DNA of 64,000 bases from Paenibacillus chibensis (GTDB taxonomy: Bacteria; Bacillota; Bacilli; Paenibacillales; Paenibacillaceae), in NCBI RefSeq assembly GCF_004001045.1, contig NZ_BIMK01000021.1, positions 1-64,000 of the forward strand. The letters are read 5' to 3'. The notes under the pieces are model-generated. The model worked only from the letters and a program-made list of their open reading frames with translations. It was not told the origin of the DNA and ran no database searches. Both the position numbers and the translations under genes were made by a program. Below are positions 27,982 through 37,415 of this stretch, piece after piece; positions within the stretch are counted from its first letter, which is position 1; each line of letters opens with the position of its first letter.

Positions 27982-29319
27982 TCAGGAGCGCACGGCTTCC
28001 GCTTTGGCTTTTGCATACCGGTTCTCCGGTACTTGCAGACCCAAATTGCCCCGGAGCGTATCGCTTTCGTATTCGGTTCGGAACAATCCGCGCTCCTGCA
28101 GGATCGGCACGACTTGGTCCACGAACTCCTCAAGCCCGTGCGGAACGGCGGCCGTAATCATGAATCCGTCGGCAGCGCCGGCCTCGAACCATTCCTGGAC
28201 GCGGTCCGCCACCTGCTCCGCCGTTCCGATGAAATTTCCGCGCGGTGTCGCGGATTGGAGCGCCACCTGTCTGAGCGTAAGCCCTTTTTCCTTGGCATCC
28301 CGTTTGATTTTATCCGTGCCGCTTTGAAAGCTGTTTTTGCCCAAGTCCCCCAGCTCCGGAAACGGCTCATCCAGCGGGTATTGCGAAAAGTCATGATGCT
28401 CGAAGAACCTTCCCAGGTAATTGAGCGCGTTCTCGATCGTCACGAGGCTCGCGACCTCCTGGTACTTGCGCTCCGCCTCCTCCGCCGTGCGTCCGATGAT
28501 CGGACTGATGCCCGGGAAGATCAGAACATCGTCCGGATTTCGGCCGAAGCCCGCGGCGCGGGCCTTGACGTCCTGCGCAAATTTCAGCGCTTCCTCCAGA
28601 TTCTCTGCCCCCGCAAAGATGGCGTCTGCTTCCTTGGCCGCGTAATTTTTGCCTACCTCGGACGCCCCGGCCTGGAAGATGACCGGTCCGCCTTGTTTGG
28701 AACGGGCGATGTTCAGCGGCCCCTTGACCGAGAAGAACTCGCCTTCATGGTTCAACGCATGCATTTTGTCCCGGTCGAAGAAAACGCCCGTCTCCTTGTT
28801 CCTTACGAACGCGTCGTCCTCCCATGAATCCCACAAGCCGCGCGTGACTTCCAGATACTCCGTCGCGATCCGGTAGCGCTTATCGTGATCCGGATGCTCC
28901 TTTTTGCCGTAATTGAGCGCGGAGCCCTCCAGCGGAGACGTCACAACGTTCCAGCCGGCGCGGCCCCCGCTGATGACGTCGAGCGATCCGAACTGGCGGG
29001 CCACCGTGAACGGCTCGCTGTACGAAGTCGACAGCGTGCCGACAAGGCCGATGTTTTGGCTGACGGCGGCAAGCGCGCTCAGGATGGTGATCGGCTCGAA
29101 GCGGTTCAGGAAATGCGGAATCGACTTTTCGTTGATATATAAGCCGTCCGCGATGAAGATCAGGTCCAGCTTGCCTTCCTCCGCCTTGCGGACCCAGCTT
29201 TTGTACAGCTCGAAATTGACGCTCGCGCCCGGATCCGTATCCGGATGCCGCCAAAGAGACGTTCCGCCTCCGACGCCGTGCAGAAGAGCTCCCAGCTTCA
29301 ACCGTTTTTGCTTTGCCAT
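27982..29319 (-). CDS. NtaA/SnaA/DszA-family FMN-dependent monooxygenase 2
   Basis: 445 aa, paralogue of the protein at 24527-25846 with the same order of blocks ([73 protein letters not shown]). GAGGAGGATG precedes the ATG. Together with the adjacent M20 gene it reproduces the YtnJ-YtnL or YxeK-YxeP pairing of B. subtilis, in which oxygenation cleaves the C-S bond and the deacylase releases cysteine. Two divergent copies suggest two substrates. Confidence 0.92.
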   Translation of the reverse strand: MAKQKRLKLGALLHGVGGGTSLWRHPDTDPGASVNFELYKSWVRKAEEGKLDLIFIADGLYINEKSIPHFLNRFEPITILSALAAVSQNIGLVGTLSTSYSEPFTVARQFGSLDVISGGRAGWNVVTSPLEGSALNYGKKEHPDHDKRYRIATEYLEVTRGLWDSWEDDAFVRNKETGVFFDRDKMHALNHEGEFFSVKGPLNIARSKQGGPVIFQAGASEVGKNYAAKEADAIFAGAENLEEALKFAQDVKARAAGFGRNPDDVLIFPGISPIIGRTAEEAERKYQEVASLVTIENALNYLGRFFEHHDFSQYPLDEPFPELGDLGKNSFQSGTDKIKRDAKEKGLTLRQVALQSATPRGNFIGTAEQVADRVQEWFEAGAADGFMITAAVPHGLEEFVDQVVPILQERGLFRTEYESDTLRGNLGLQVPENRYAKAKAEAVRS

Positions 29320-29376
29320 GTTTTCATCCTCCTCAAGCGGATTTGTCCGTAATATAAGCTGGAGCGCCCGTGCTCC

Positions 29377-29856
29377 TTAAGCCTCTTTCAACGCCAGTGC
29401 GGCCGACTGCTTCACCCGTTCGATTTGTCCGAGATGGTGGTGTACATGCCGGATAAACCCTTGAACGATGCTTCTGACGCTGACCGTCTCACCCTTGAAA
29501 TTCACGCCGGTTTTATCGAGCTCTTCCTCGCTCAACCGGCCGATGAGCAGGCTGTTGTATTCCAGAATGGCATGGAAGGCATCGAGAATATCGGATATCC
29601 TGCCCTCGTTCGAGCGCTGGCCGCTGACCCATGCATCCTGCTGAAAGGCGGGAAGCTGAGCCGAGGTCCCGGCCAGGATATCGCGAATACGGAACGACAC
29701 GACGATGCTGTGGTCCGCCAGATGGGAGATCACTTCCTGAACGCTCCAGGCGATCGGGGACGGTTTCCATTTGACCTGTTTGTCGCTAAGTCCCTGTACC
29801 GCCAGCAGCAGCTGGCCGTGTGTATTCACAAAGGCTTCCAAATCGATCTCGCTCAT
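29377..29856 (-). CDS. DinB-fold protein (possible thiol S-transferase)
   Basis: 159 aa four-helix bundle of the DinB/YfiT superfamily. Metal-ligand histidines are in SHLADHS (about residue 45) and HVHHHLGQIERVK (about 136-148), and the start WKPSPIAWSVQEVISHLADH is typical. This superfamily includes the bacillithiol S-transferase BstA. ATG 29856 abuts the stop of the upstream oxidase gene, with GGAGGAG inside that gene. Role as a thiol transferase is inferred from family and context. Confidence 0.85.
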   Translation of the reverse strand: MSEIDLEAFVNTHGQLLLAVQGLSDKQVKWKPSPIAWSVQEVISHLADHSIVVSFRIRDILAGTSAQLPAFQQDAWVSGQRSNEGRISDILDAFHAILEYNSLLIGRLSEEELDKTGVNFKGETVSVRSIVQGFIRHVHHHLGQIERVKQSAALALKEA

Positions 29857-31035
29857 TCAATCTCCTCCTTGTGCGAAGCTTGGCGCAGGCGCAGCCTGCG
29901 ATGCGAAGCGGCTGAGCGCGAACGGCCGGATATCCTGCCCCGGCGGTTCGTCCATGACCAGCCTCGTGCAGATTTCGCCAATGACGCTCGCGAATTTGAA
30001 GCCATGGCCCGAAAATCCTCCGGCCACGACGATATGCGGATAATGGGGATGCCGGTCGATAATGAAATCCTCATCCGGCGTGAGCTCGTATTTGCAGGCT
30101 TTACCTTGAAGCAGGCGGCCGCAGGCATCCGGCATGTAGCGGCCGAGCGCCTCGCGCAGGCCCGCCTCGTCCTCTGGCAGGCTGCCGAACGGCAGAAAGG
30201 GCTCCCCAGGCTTCCAATCCTGCCCGGTATCATGGCGGCCGATTTTGAGCCCTGCCCCGCCGATGTCCGGGAAGCCGTAATAGGCGCCTATCCCGTCATG
30301 CAGCGTAAACCCGGGAAAGCGGCCTGCCCGGAATTCGGCGGAACCGGTCTCGAACCATCCGACCGTCTTGCGGACGGCTCTTACCGGAAGCGTGATGAAC
30401 GGCGACAGCGTGCCGAACCAGGCGCCCGCCGTCAGGATCAGCCTAGCGCTATGGTATTTGCCTTTTCGGGTATGAACGACGACGCTGTTTCTAAGGGCGG
30501 TAATGCCGCATACGGCGGTGTGCGTCAGCAGCTCGGCGCCATAGGCCAGCGCCAGCCTTTTGTATGCGTGGACGCAGGCTTCGCTCTGCAGATACCCCGC
30601 CGCGGGCTCATACATGGCTTCGAAGTGTTCAGGGAGCCGGAGGCCTTTCCAGCGTTTGCCGATCTCGGCCGCGTCCAGCTTCTCCGCATGCACGCCGTGC
30701 CTTGCGGCTTCTTCGATCCGATCCGTAAAGGAATGGAGCGCGGGATCGGCGATATTCAGGACCCCGGATTGGACCAGCAGCTGCTCTTCCGCCTGCTGCT
30801 CCAGCTCGTTCCACAGCTCATGGGCCCGGACCGCCATGTCCGTATACGTCGGATGCCCGCTGTAGGCATGCCGGATCAGCCGCGGCTCGCCATGATGGCT
30901 CCCTTCCCCGTGCGGCGGATCGAAGGCATCGATCAACAGTGTGCGCATCCCCTGCCAGGCCAGCTGGCAGCCGGCGCTCATGCCCATGGAGCCCGCTCCG
31001 ACAATGATGACGTCATAGCTCTGGATCGATGCTAT
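29857..31035 (-). CDS. Covalent-FAD amine oxidase (MTOX/sarcosine oxidase type), apparent AUA start
   Basis: 392 aa when read from ATA at 31035. SYDVIIVGAGSMGMSAGCQL is the FAD-binding GxGxxG fold; GSHHGEPRLIRHAYSGHPTY and the cysteine in GKACKYELTPDEDFIID, equivalent to the covalent flavin cysteine of monomeric sarcosine and N-methyltryptophan oxidases, follow; GGFSGHGFKFASVIGE ends the fold. The first ATG in frame (30987) lies after the GxGxxG glycines, so starting there would destroy the FAD site. ATA at 31035 overlaps the previous stop as ATAG and has GGAGG at 9 bases. No ATG, GTG or TTG is available upstream before an in-frame stop. Substrate unknown. Confidence 0.85.
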   Translation of the reverse strand: MASIQSYDVIIVGAGSMGMSAGCQLAWQGMRTLLIDAFDPPHGEGSHHGEPRLIRHAYSGHPTYTDMAVRAHELWNELEQQAEEQLLVQSGVLNIADPALHSFTDRIEEAARHGVHAEKLDAAEIGKRWKGLRLPEHFEAMYEPAAGYLQSEACVHAYKRLALAYGAELLTHTAVCGITALRNSVVVHTRKGKYHSARLILTAGAWFGTLSPFITLPVRAVRKTVGWFETGSAEFRAGRFPGFTLHDGIGAYYGFPDIGGAGLKIGRHDTGQDWKPGEPFLPFGSLPEDEAGLREALGRYMPDACGRLLQGKACKYELTPDEDFIIDRHPHYPHIVVAGGFSGHGFKFASVIGEICTRLVMDEPPGQDIRPFALSRFASQAAPAPSFAQGGD

Positions 31036-32213
31036 GGCTGCTCACCTCCGCCGGAAGCCAGCTGCTTCAAGGCGATGTCCGCCAGCTCCGTCCAAAAGCG
31101 GATACTGGCCGGAATGGCCGCTTCGTCCAGCGTAAAGGCCGGATGATGCCATTCCTGGGTGCCCGCCGTCCCCATAAAGACGAAGAGACCGGGAATTTCC
31201 CGCTGGTACACGGCAAAATCCTCTCCCGCCGGGGATGGGACGGGCACCACCGCCTCAAGTCCGGCTGCCGCGGCCGCTTCCAGACCAAGCTGCGCAAGCG
31301 CCTCGTCATTGATTACCGGAGGCGGACCCTCGATCCAGCGCACGCCGCCGCTCGTACCGAGCGCCGACGTAACACCGTCGACCACCTGGCTGAAGCGCTC
31401 CAACACCTGCGCCCGTACCTGCTCGTCGAACGTGCGGATCGTCCCTTCCAGCACGGCCTTCTCGGGGATGACGTTCCACGCCGTGCCGCTGTGGAGCTGG
31501 GTCACGCTGATGACCGCGCTTTGCAGCGCGCTCACGTTCCGGCTGACGATCGACTGCAGCGCCGTAATGATGTGGGCCGCGGTGACGATCGGGTCGAGAC
31601 CGGCCTCCGGAACGGCCGCATGGGAGCCTTTGCCGTCCACTTCGACGACGAAGCCGTCGGCTGCGGCCATCAGCGGACCGCTTTTGATGCCGATCGTGCC
31701 CACCGGCAGATCAGGCTTGTTGTGCAGGCCGAAAATTGCCTGCACCCCGTCAAGCACGCCGCTGTCCAGAACCTGCCTCGCGCCCTTCGCCTTTTCTTCG
31801 GCAGGCTGGAATACGAACCTGACCGTGCCCTGAAGCTCGCTTTCCCGCTCTTTCAAGGCGTAAGCGGCTCCAAGCAGAGAGGCCGTATGGAAATCATGCC
31901 CGCAGGCATGCATCTTGCCGGGAATGCGGGATGCGTACGATAGTCCGGTTTCTTCCTGTACCGGCAGCGCGTCTATGTCGGCGCGGATCGCGATAACGGG
32001 CCCGGGACGGACCCCGCCGACCTCGGCGATTACACCGGTCGCAAGTCCGGCCTCCACTATGCGTATTCCCGCTTCCGCAAGCCAGCCGCGGATGGCCTTT
32101 GTCGTTTCGAACTCCTCATTCGAAAGCTCAGGATACTGATGCAAATGGCGGCGGATCTGAACGAATTTCTCAAAGCCGGTGTGGGACACGGACTCCAGTG
32201 GATGGCCAGTCAT
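31032..32213 (-). CDS. M20D metallo-aminoacylase/amidohydrolase 2
   Basis: 393 aa. RADIDALPVQEE, MHACGHDFHTASLLGAA, FQPAEEKAKGA and SPAGEDFAVYQREIPG carry the metal and catalytic residues. It is only moderately similar to the first M20 protein of the island, which argues against a recent duplication. ATG 32213 follows GAGGAGG. It lies between the luciferase-like MsnO8-family gene and the oxidase gene, in the long operon driven from upstream of the transporter genes. Confidence 0.93.
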   Translation of the reverse strand: MTGHPLESVSHTGFEKFVQIRRHLHQYPELSNEEFETTKAIRGWLAEAGIRIVEAGLATGVIAEVGGVRPGPVIAIRADIDALPVQEETGLSYASRIPGKMHACGHDFHTASLLGAAYALKERESELQGTVRFVFQPAEEKAKGARQVLDSGVLDGVQAIFGLHNKPDLPVGTIGIKSGPLMAAADGFVVEVDGKGSHAAVPEAGLDPIVTAAHIITALQSIVSRNVSALQSAVISVTQLHSGTAWNVIPEKAVLEGTIRTFDEQVRAQVLERFSQVVDGVTSALGTSGGVRWIEGPPPVINDEALAQLGLEAAAAAGLEAVVPVPSPAGEDFAVYQREIPGLFVFMGTAGTQEWHHPAFTLDEAAIPASIRFWTELADIALKQLASGGGEQP

Positions 32214-32261
32214 CACATCATCCTCCTCAATCGTTTATAAGTTCTTGGACCCATCCTATCT

Positions 32262-33278
32262 TTATACTTCCGCCACCGTTTCGGCCAGCGCCTCGCTCAG
32301 CAGCTCGAACGAACGCAGCCGTTTTTCAAATGGCGCGATGTTGCTCGTGATTATGAATTCCTCCACGCCGGCCGCCTGCGAAAGCGCCTCAAGCTTCGCT
32401 CGGACCGTCGATTTGCTGCCTTTCGTGACGTAAGGCTCCTGCTCCTCGATCGTGTAAGGCTCCCCTGCCTGGCGGCCGAATTCCTCGGCCTGCTCGCGTG
32501 TACCGAGCGTGAGCGTCTTGCCGCTCACGAGGTGAATCTTCACCAGCTTTTGCGGCTGGAGAAGACCCTCCGCTTCCTCGTCCGTGTCCGCCACAGCTAG
32601 CGCCAGCGCGATGATCGCCTGCGGCTGCCCTCCGCGCTCGGCGTTGAAGTGGCTGCGATAGCTGCGGATCGCCTCCAGCGCCGCCGCCTCGTCACCGTTG
32701 ATGAACAGGGAGAACACGTAAGGCAGACCCAGCTCCGCCGCAAGGATCGCGCTGCCGGCGCTGGCCCCCAGCACGTGGATTTCCGGCGGCGTTTCCGGCA
32801 GCGGGGCGGCCTTCAGCCCGATCAGAGGATGGTCCTGCGCCAAACGGTCGTGCACGTAGCCGTCCAGCTCGGCGATTTTGTCCGTCAGCGAGGCCGGATC
32901 CGAATTTCCGCGCTGCAGCGCCTGCGTGCTGCGGGGCAGCCCGCCCGGCGCGCGGCCGATGCCGAGATCGACGCGTCCCGGCGCAAGCGACGCCAGCACG
33001 TTGAAGTTCTCCGCCACTTTGTACGGGCTGTAATGCTGGAGCATCACGCCGCCCGATCCGATCCGGATCGTCTTCGTTTTGGCCAGCAGGTAGGAGATTA
33101 GCACCTCCGGCGAAGAGCCTGCCAGCTGCTCGGAATCATGATGCTCCGATACCCAGAAGCGCCGGAATCCGAGCTCCTCCGAGGCTTGCGCCAGCTGCAC
33201 GGTATGCGCCAAAGCCTCTGCGGCCGTTTCCCCGGGGTAGATTGGACTCTGGTCCAGAACGCTGATTGTTATACTCAT
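32262..33278 (-). CDS. MsnO8-family luciferase-like monooxygenase (YtmO type)
   Basis: 338 aa. ISVLDQSPI, GFRRFWVSEHHDSEQLAGSSPEVL, IRIGSGGVMLQHYSPYKVAENFNVLASLAPGRVDLGIGRAPG are the signature blocks of this LLM subgroup. B. subtilis YtmO, of the same subgroup, is also encoded directly after the ABC importer genes of the ytmI operon. AGGAGGG precedes the ATG. It would use FMNH2 from the SsuE-type reductase. Confidence 0.92.
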   Translation of the reverse strand: MSITISVLDQSPIYPGETAAEALAHTVQLAQASEELGFRRFWVSEHHDSEQLAGSSPEVLISYLLAKTKTIRIGSGGVMLQHYSPYKVAENFNVLASLAPGRVDLGIGRAPGGLPRSTQALQRGNSDPASLTDKIAELDGYVHDRLAQDHPLIGLKAAPLPETPPEIHVLGASAGSAILAAELGLPYVFSLFINGDEAAALEAIRSYRSHFNAERGGQPQAIIALALAVADTDEEAEGLLQPQKLVKIHLVSGKTLTLGTREQAEEFGRQAGEPYTIEEQEPYVTKGSKSTVRAKLEALSQAAGVEEFIITSNIAPFEKRLRSFELLSEALAETVAEV

Positions 33279-33289
33279 GCCATTCCCTC

Positions 33290-34042
33290 CTAAATGCTGT
33301 AGTTGTATTCCGGGGTAATCCGCTTCAGGAACTGCCGGGTCCGCTCTTCCCGCGGGTTCTGGAACAGCTCCGCCGGCGTGCCCTCTTCCACGATGACGCC
33401 GTCATCCATGAAGACCACGCGGCTTGCAACATCCCTCGCGAATCCCATCTCATGCGTGACCACGATCATCGTAATGCCTTCCTTCGCGATGTTCCGGATC
33501 ACGGCGAGCACCTCGCCGACCAGCTCCGGATCCAGCGCCGAGGTCGGTTCGTCGAACAAAATCACTTCCGGCTCCATCGCCAGCGCCCGGGCGATGCCCA
33601 CCCGCTGCTGCTGTCCGCCGGAGAGCTGGCTCGGATAGGCGTCCAGCTTGCTGCCGAGGCCGACCTTTTCGAGCAGCGCGACGCTTCGCGCCTTCGCCTC
33701 TTCCTTCGGCAGCTTTTTCACGACGACGAGTCCTTCCATCACGTTCTCCAGCGCCGTTTTATGCTTGAACAAGTTATACTGCTGAAACACCATCGCCGAT
33801 TTCTGGCGGAGCTGATGAATGTCTTTTTTCCCGGCATGCTTGCAGTTCAGGCGGAAATCGCCGATAGCGATCTCCCCTTCGCCGGGCTTCTCCAAATAAT
33901 TCACGCAGCGGAGCAGCGTCGTTTTGCCCGAGCCGCTGGGGCCCAGAATGACGACCACCTCGCCTTTTTGCACGGTCAGATCGATCTGCTTCAGCACCTG
34001 GTGGCGTCCGAATGATTTGCTGATATTCGTCAATTGAATCAT
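33290..34042 (-). CDS. Polar amino acid / cystine ABC transporter ATP-binding protein
   Basis: 250 aa. Walker [13 protein letters not shown] near residues 33-41, Q-loop, signature [16 protein letters not shown] and Walker [15 protein letters not shown] are complete. It belongs to the polar amino acid uptake family that includes TcyN and GlnQ. Its ATG overlaps the permease stop as ATGA. With two permeases and one lipoprotein it makes a full importer, likely for cystine or S-substituted cysteines given the neighbours. Confidence 0.95.
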   Translation of the reverse strand: MIQLTNISKSFGRHQVLKQIDLTVQKGEVVVILGPSGSGKTTLLRCVNYLEKPGEGEIAIGDFRLNCKHAGKKDIHQLRQKSAMVFQQYNLFKHKTALENVMEGLVVVKKLPKEEAKARSVALLEKVGLGSKLDAYPSQLSGGQQQRVGIARALAMEPEVILFDEPTSALDPELVGEVLAVIRNIAKEGITMIVVTHEMGFARDVASRVVFMDDGVIVEEGTPAELFQNPREERTRQFLKRITPEYNYSI

Positions 34043-34749
34043 GCTACTCCACCCCGATTGTAGACTTGGATTCGTTTTTCGATGGCGGCGCTGATCCGCT
34101 CGATCAAGAGCGTCAATCCCCAGAAAATGACCGCGGCCGCCAAATAAGCCTCAAAGAATTTCCAATTGGTCGACGCCACGATCTGCGCCTTCGCGTTAAT
34201 CTCCACAACGGATACGGTAAAAGCGAGCGTGGAGCCATGCAGCATGCCGATGATCGAATTGGACAGGTTCGGCACGCTGACCGCCAACGCTTGGGGAAAC
34301 ACGATCCGCCGCAGCGCCTGGGACGTGGTCATGCCCACCGAATACGCCGCCTCCAGCTGCCCCCGGTTCACGGCGAGCAGTCCGGAACGGATGACCTCCG
34401 ACATGTAGGCGCCGGCCGTAATCGAGAAGGAAATGAACGCGAAGCCGATCATCGGGATTGATGAGGACTTGAAGCCCCACCCGAACTGCGCGGCCAAAGC
34501 GTCGAGCACCATCGGCAAGCCGAAGTATATCAGCAGCAAATGGGTAAGCATCGGCGTCCCGCGGATGAAGGTGACATATCCCGCTGCAATCGGTCCCAGT
34601 ACCGGAACCCTATATATTCGCAACAGCGCCGTGATCAGGCCGATGATAAAACCGGCCGTGACGGACACGGCCGTAATGACGAGCGTGGTCGGTATGGCCG
34701 ATAACAGCTGGACGAGAGCCGTCCAGATAAAGGCTGGATCGATTTTCAT
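34039..34749 (-). CDS. Amino acid ABC transporter permease B
   Basis: 236 aa inner-membrane permease of the His/Glu/cystine (HEQRo) family: five hydrophobic segments, the [26 protein letters not shown] motif and the EAA loop [22 protein letters not shown]. It overlaps the genes on both sides by 4 bases (ATGA), so all three are translated in coupling. Confidence 0.94.
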   Translation of the reverse strand: MKIDPAFIWTALVQLLSAIPTTLVITAVSVTAGFIIGLITALLRIYRVPVLGPIAAGYVTFIRGTPMLTHLLLIYFGLPMVLDALAAQFGWGFKSSSIPMIGFAFISFSITAGAYMSEVIRSGLLAVNRGQLEAAYSVGMTTSQALRRIVFPQALAVSVPNLSNSIIGMLHGSTLAFTVSVVEINAKAQIVASTNWKFFEAYLAAAVIFWGLTLLIERISAAIEKRIQVYNRGGVA

Positions 34750-35531
34750 GCTTCCGCTCCTCCCTTGCCCGAATCCATTCCGGCGACGAGGCGCCGGAAG
34801 CCGCGTTTGCGCTGCAGCCGGAACCTCCGCTCACCGGACGGAGCCGGCTGTTCATGTCTCAGCAGACGCCGCTCCGCCTTGAGCAGCAGCTTCTCGAGCG
34901 TGAAGCTGACGGCCAGGTAAATCAGCGCAAGCGCGATATAGGCTTCGATGAAATGCTGCGTCAGCGCTCCCAGCGTTTCCGCCTTGCCCGTCATTTCCAT
35001 CACGCCCAGCGTGAAGGCCAGCGACGTATCCTTCAGCAGCGCGATCACGAGGTTCGAAAATACCGGAACCGCGATGGCAAGCGCCTGAGGCAGCACGATC
35101 CGGGTGAATGCCTGCGTCCCCTTCATGCCCATGGCATAAGCTGCCTCCACTTGTCCCCGGTCCACCGCGGATACCGAGGCTCTGATCGTCTCGGACATAA
35201 AGGCACCGGTGTGAAGGCCGTATGTCAGGATCACGAACACCAGCACGGGCGCTTTGGAAATATCAATGTGCACCAGCTTCAGCATTTCCGGCAGCCCGTA
35301 ATAGAACAGGAACAGCTGAATCAAGATCGGCGTTCCGCGGAAAAAGGATACGTATACCCGTGCCAGCTGGTTCAGCACCGGAATGCGGTACAGGCGGGGA
35401 AGCGCGATCAGAAACCCGACAAGGATTCCCACGAGAAGAGAACCCGCCACGATCAATAAGGTGATCCCCAGCGTCGACAGCAGCTTTGGAAAATAGCTGA
35501 ATATATACGTGTAATCAAACGGCGCCCCCAT
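34746..35531 (-). CDS. Amino acid ABC transporter permease A
   Basis: 261 aa, paralogue of the next permease: VYVSFFRGTPILIQLFLFYYG and the EAA loop EAAYAMGMKGTQAFTRIVLPQA are present. It has an extra basic, Arg/Gly-rich C-terminal tail (about residues 225-261) not found in its partner. AAGGAGG precedes the ATG. The two permeases probably form a heterodimer. Confidence 0.94.
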   Translation of the reverse strand: MGAPFDYTYIFSYFPKLLSTLGITLLIVAGSLLVGILVGFLIALPRLYRIPVLNQLARVYVSFFRGTPILIQLFLFYYGLPEMLKLVHIDISKAPVLVFVILTYGLHTGAFMSETIRASVSAVDRGQVEAAYAMGMKGTQAFTRIVLPQALAIAVPVFSNLVIALLKDTSLAFTLGVMEMTGKAETLGALTQHFIEAYIALALIYLAVSFTLEKLLLKAERRLLRHEQPAPSGERRFRLQRKRGFRRLVAGMDSGKGGAEA

Positions 35532-35573
35532 AAGCGTCCTCCTTCCTGTCTTGGCTCACGGCATATGGCAGGC

Positions 35574-36410
35574 TTACTTTTCGGACGTGAAGTCCGATCC
35601 CAGCCACTGTTTGCTAAGCGCGGCCAGCGTGCCGTCCGCCTTCAGCTCTTTGATCGCCCCGTCGATGTCGTCGGCCAGCTTCTGCTCCTCCGGATCGTTC
35701 TTGCGGAACACGAACAGGATATCCGCCTCGGACAGATCGTCCCCGGTCGTTTTCAGCTTGCCCTGCGGGTCGATCAGCGGCAGGGAGAAGTCGGCTCCAA
35801 CCGTGGCGTCGACGCGTCCGGCCGTAATCTGGCTGACCGAATCCCGGGCCGCTCCGCTTTGATAGACAATGTTAATCGCGTTATTGTTCTTCTTGTTATA
35901 GTTCTCCAGGATCTGGGCTTCGGCGCTCGTTGCGCCGGTCAGCACTTTTTTGCCCTTCAGGTCGTCCAGCGAGTGGATGGAATCATTGTCCTTCCCCACG
36001 ATGATTTTGTTTCTCCAGTGGGCGTATGGCTCTTTGTTGAACAGGTATTTTTGCTCGCGCTCCGGATTTTTTTCCATCTCATGCGCGACGAAATCTATTT
36101 TCTTCGTCTCCAGACTGAGCAGGAGATTCGCGAATTCCTGGGTTTGCAGCTCGAACTCATATTGCGGCAGCCGCTTGTCGATCTCGCGCACCAGCTCTAC
36201 GTCAAAGCCCGTCAGCTTGCCGTTCTCGTCGATAAAGCATACTTTCGGAAAAGCGGTCCCCGTTCCCACGACGATTTTTTTCACGTTTCCGGATGCCGCA
36301 CTAGCGGTGCTCTCTTTCGTCTCGGCGGCCGATTTGCCGCTGCCTCCTCCGCATCCGGCAATCACCCCCGTAAGCAGCAGTATTGCAGCCAATGTCCATG
36401 ATTTGCGCAT
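35574..36410 (-). CDS. Amino acid-binding lipoprotein of the ABC importer
   Basis: 278 aa. Signal peptide with lipobox VIAGC, lipidated Cys20, then a Gly/Ser/Ala linker and a SBP_bac_3 domain (KIVVGTGTAFPKVCFIDENGKLTGFDVELVREI, DFVAHEMEKNPEREQKYLF, GRVDATVGADFSLP). The pattern resembles TcyJ/TcyK cystine-binding proteins. It is the first gene of the long sulfur operon, behind the LTTR-type palindrome at 36505-36521 and an AATTCC motif at 36441. Confidence 0.93.
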   Translation of the reverse strand: MRKSWTLAAILLLTGVIAGCGGGSGKSAAETKESTASAASGNVKKIVVGTGTAFPKVCFIDENGKLTGFDVELVREIDKRLPQYEFELQTQEFANLLLSLETKKIDFVAHEMEKNPEREQKYLFNKEPYAHWRNKIIVGKDNDSIHSLDDLKGKKVLTGATSAEAQILENYNKKNNNAINIVYQSGAARDSVSQITAGRVDATVGADFSLPLIDPQGKLKTTGDDLSEADILFVFRKNDPEEQKLADDIDGAIKELKADGTLAALSKQWLGSDFTSEK

Positions 36411-36440
36411 GATCTCATCCCCTTTGATTTAAAGTTTAAT

Positions 36441-36449
36441 AATTCCTAT
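36441..36449 (-). promoter_or_regulatory. AATTCC-type operator candidate 2
   Basis: AATTCCTAT (36441-36449) just upstream of the importer operon; on the minus strand it reads ATAGGAATT in the presumed promoter. Same core as at 25921-25940 and 37590-37598. Confidence 0.4.
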
Positions 36450-36504
36450 CTGTTTAGTATGAATTTGTTGAAAATAACTTTACCGCGATTTGCTGCACGC
36501 GTCT

Positions 36505-36521
36505 AATAGAGTTTTTCTATT
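36505..36521 (-). promoter_or_regulatory. LysR-type operator candidate
   Basis: Perfect palindrome AATAGAGTTTTTCTATT with AATAGA arms and a T-N11-A core. It lies about 95-110 bp upstream of the importer operon start and directly after the LysR gene, a fitting distance for a LysR-type activator site. Confidence 0.6.
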
Positions 36522-36536
36522 CGGTTATGCAAATCC

Positions 36537-37415
36537 TTAATTCACTAATAATCCGCCGCAGTCCAGCAGCGCCTCCGCGATGTCCATATGCTCGCCGTTC
36601 AAGGTAATGAGGTTCGTCTGCAGGGCGATTCCCATCGTTTCGGTGACGTCCACGGGGACGAGCAAGCCCGCCTCCGCCTCCTGCTGCACGCAGAGTCCGG
36701 GAAGAAAACCGATACCCGCGCGGCGCAGAACAAGCTTCTTGGCTGTCTCCGAATTGTCGACTTGATACACAATGTTCGGGGGCTGCTCCAGGCTTTCGAA
36801 TACGCGGTGGATCCGCATCCAATCGAGGGACCCGCATTCGAAGAAAATCAGCTTTTCATGGCGTATGTCCCGGATCGACGCGCGCCCGGCCGCTGCGAGG
36901 GGATGGTCTTTATAGACGTAGAGGCGGATGGGGTCCTCGAAAAAAGGATACGACTGGAAGGCGGGATTCATCAGCTTGCGGACAAAGGCCAGATCCAGCT
37001 CCCCCGAGGACAGCTTGGCGGCGAGCTCGTCGGTCGGAGCCGTCGTGATCTTGAACTTGATATCCTTGAACCGTTCGCTCATGCCAACAAGGAGATGCGG
37101 CATCAAGTAATTGGATACCGACACGGTGCAGCCGATTCGCAATTCCCCGAGCGTCGCCCGCTTGGAATGAAGATGGTGCTTGCCTTTTTGGTACGTCTGA
37201 AGAATTTGCTGGGCGTAGGGGAGGAACTGCTTGCCCTTCTCCGTCAGATGGATCTGCTTGCCGAAACGGTCGAACAACCGGCAGTCCAGCTCCCTCTCCA
37301 GCGACTGGATGCGCGCAGTCACCGTGGGCTGGGACAGGAAAAGCACATCCGCCGCTTTGTTGAAGCTTCCATAATGATTGATGTACACGAAGGCTTCGAT
37401 ATTCTCGATATTCAT
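36537..37415 (-). CDS. LysR-family transcriptional regulator
   Basis: 292 aa. N-terminal winged HTH (residues 3-62: NIEAFVYINHYGSFNKAADVLFLSQPTVTARIQSLERELDCRLFDR) and a two-lobe effector domain (about 90-290). GGAGGTG precedes the ATG. It reads toward the sulfur operon and is the obvious candidate to bind the palindrome at 36505-36521; B. subtilis controls the ytmI operon with the LysR protein YtlI, and Cys precursors are common effectors in this class. The effector here is unknown. Confidence 0.94.
   Translation of the reverse strand: MNIENIEAFVYINHYGSFNKAADVLFLSQPTVTARIQSLERELDCRLFDRFGKQIHLTEKGKQFLPYAQQILQTYQKGKHHLHSKRATLGELRIGCTVSVSNYLMPHLLVGMSERFKDIKFKITTAPTDELAAKLSSGELDLAFVRKLMNPAFQSYPFFEDPIRLYVYKDHPLAAAGRASIRDIRHEKLIFFECGSLDWMRIHRVFESLEQPPNIVYQVDNSETAKKLVLRRAGIGFLPGLCVQQEAEAGLLVPVDVTETMGIALQTNLITLNGEHMDIAEALLDCGGLLVN

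Noticed and set aside
26789..28327. 512-codon plus-strand frame opposite the M20 and monooxygenase genes
   Set aside because: Antisense to two well-supported genes and without family motifs.
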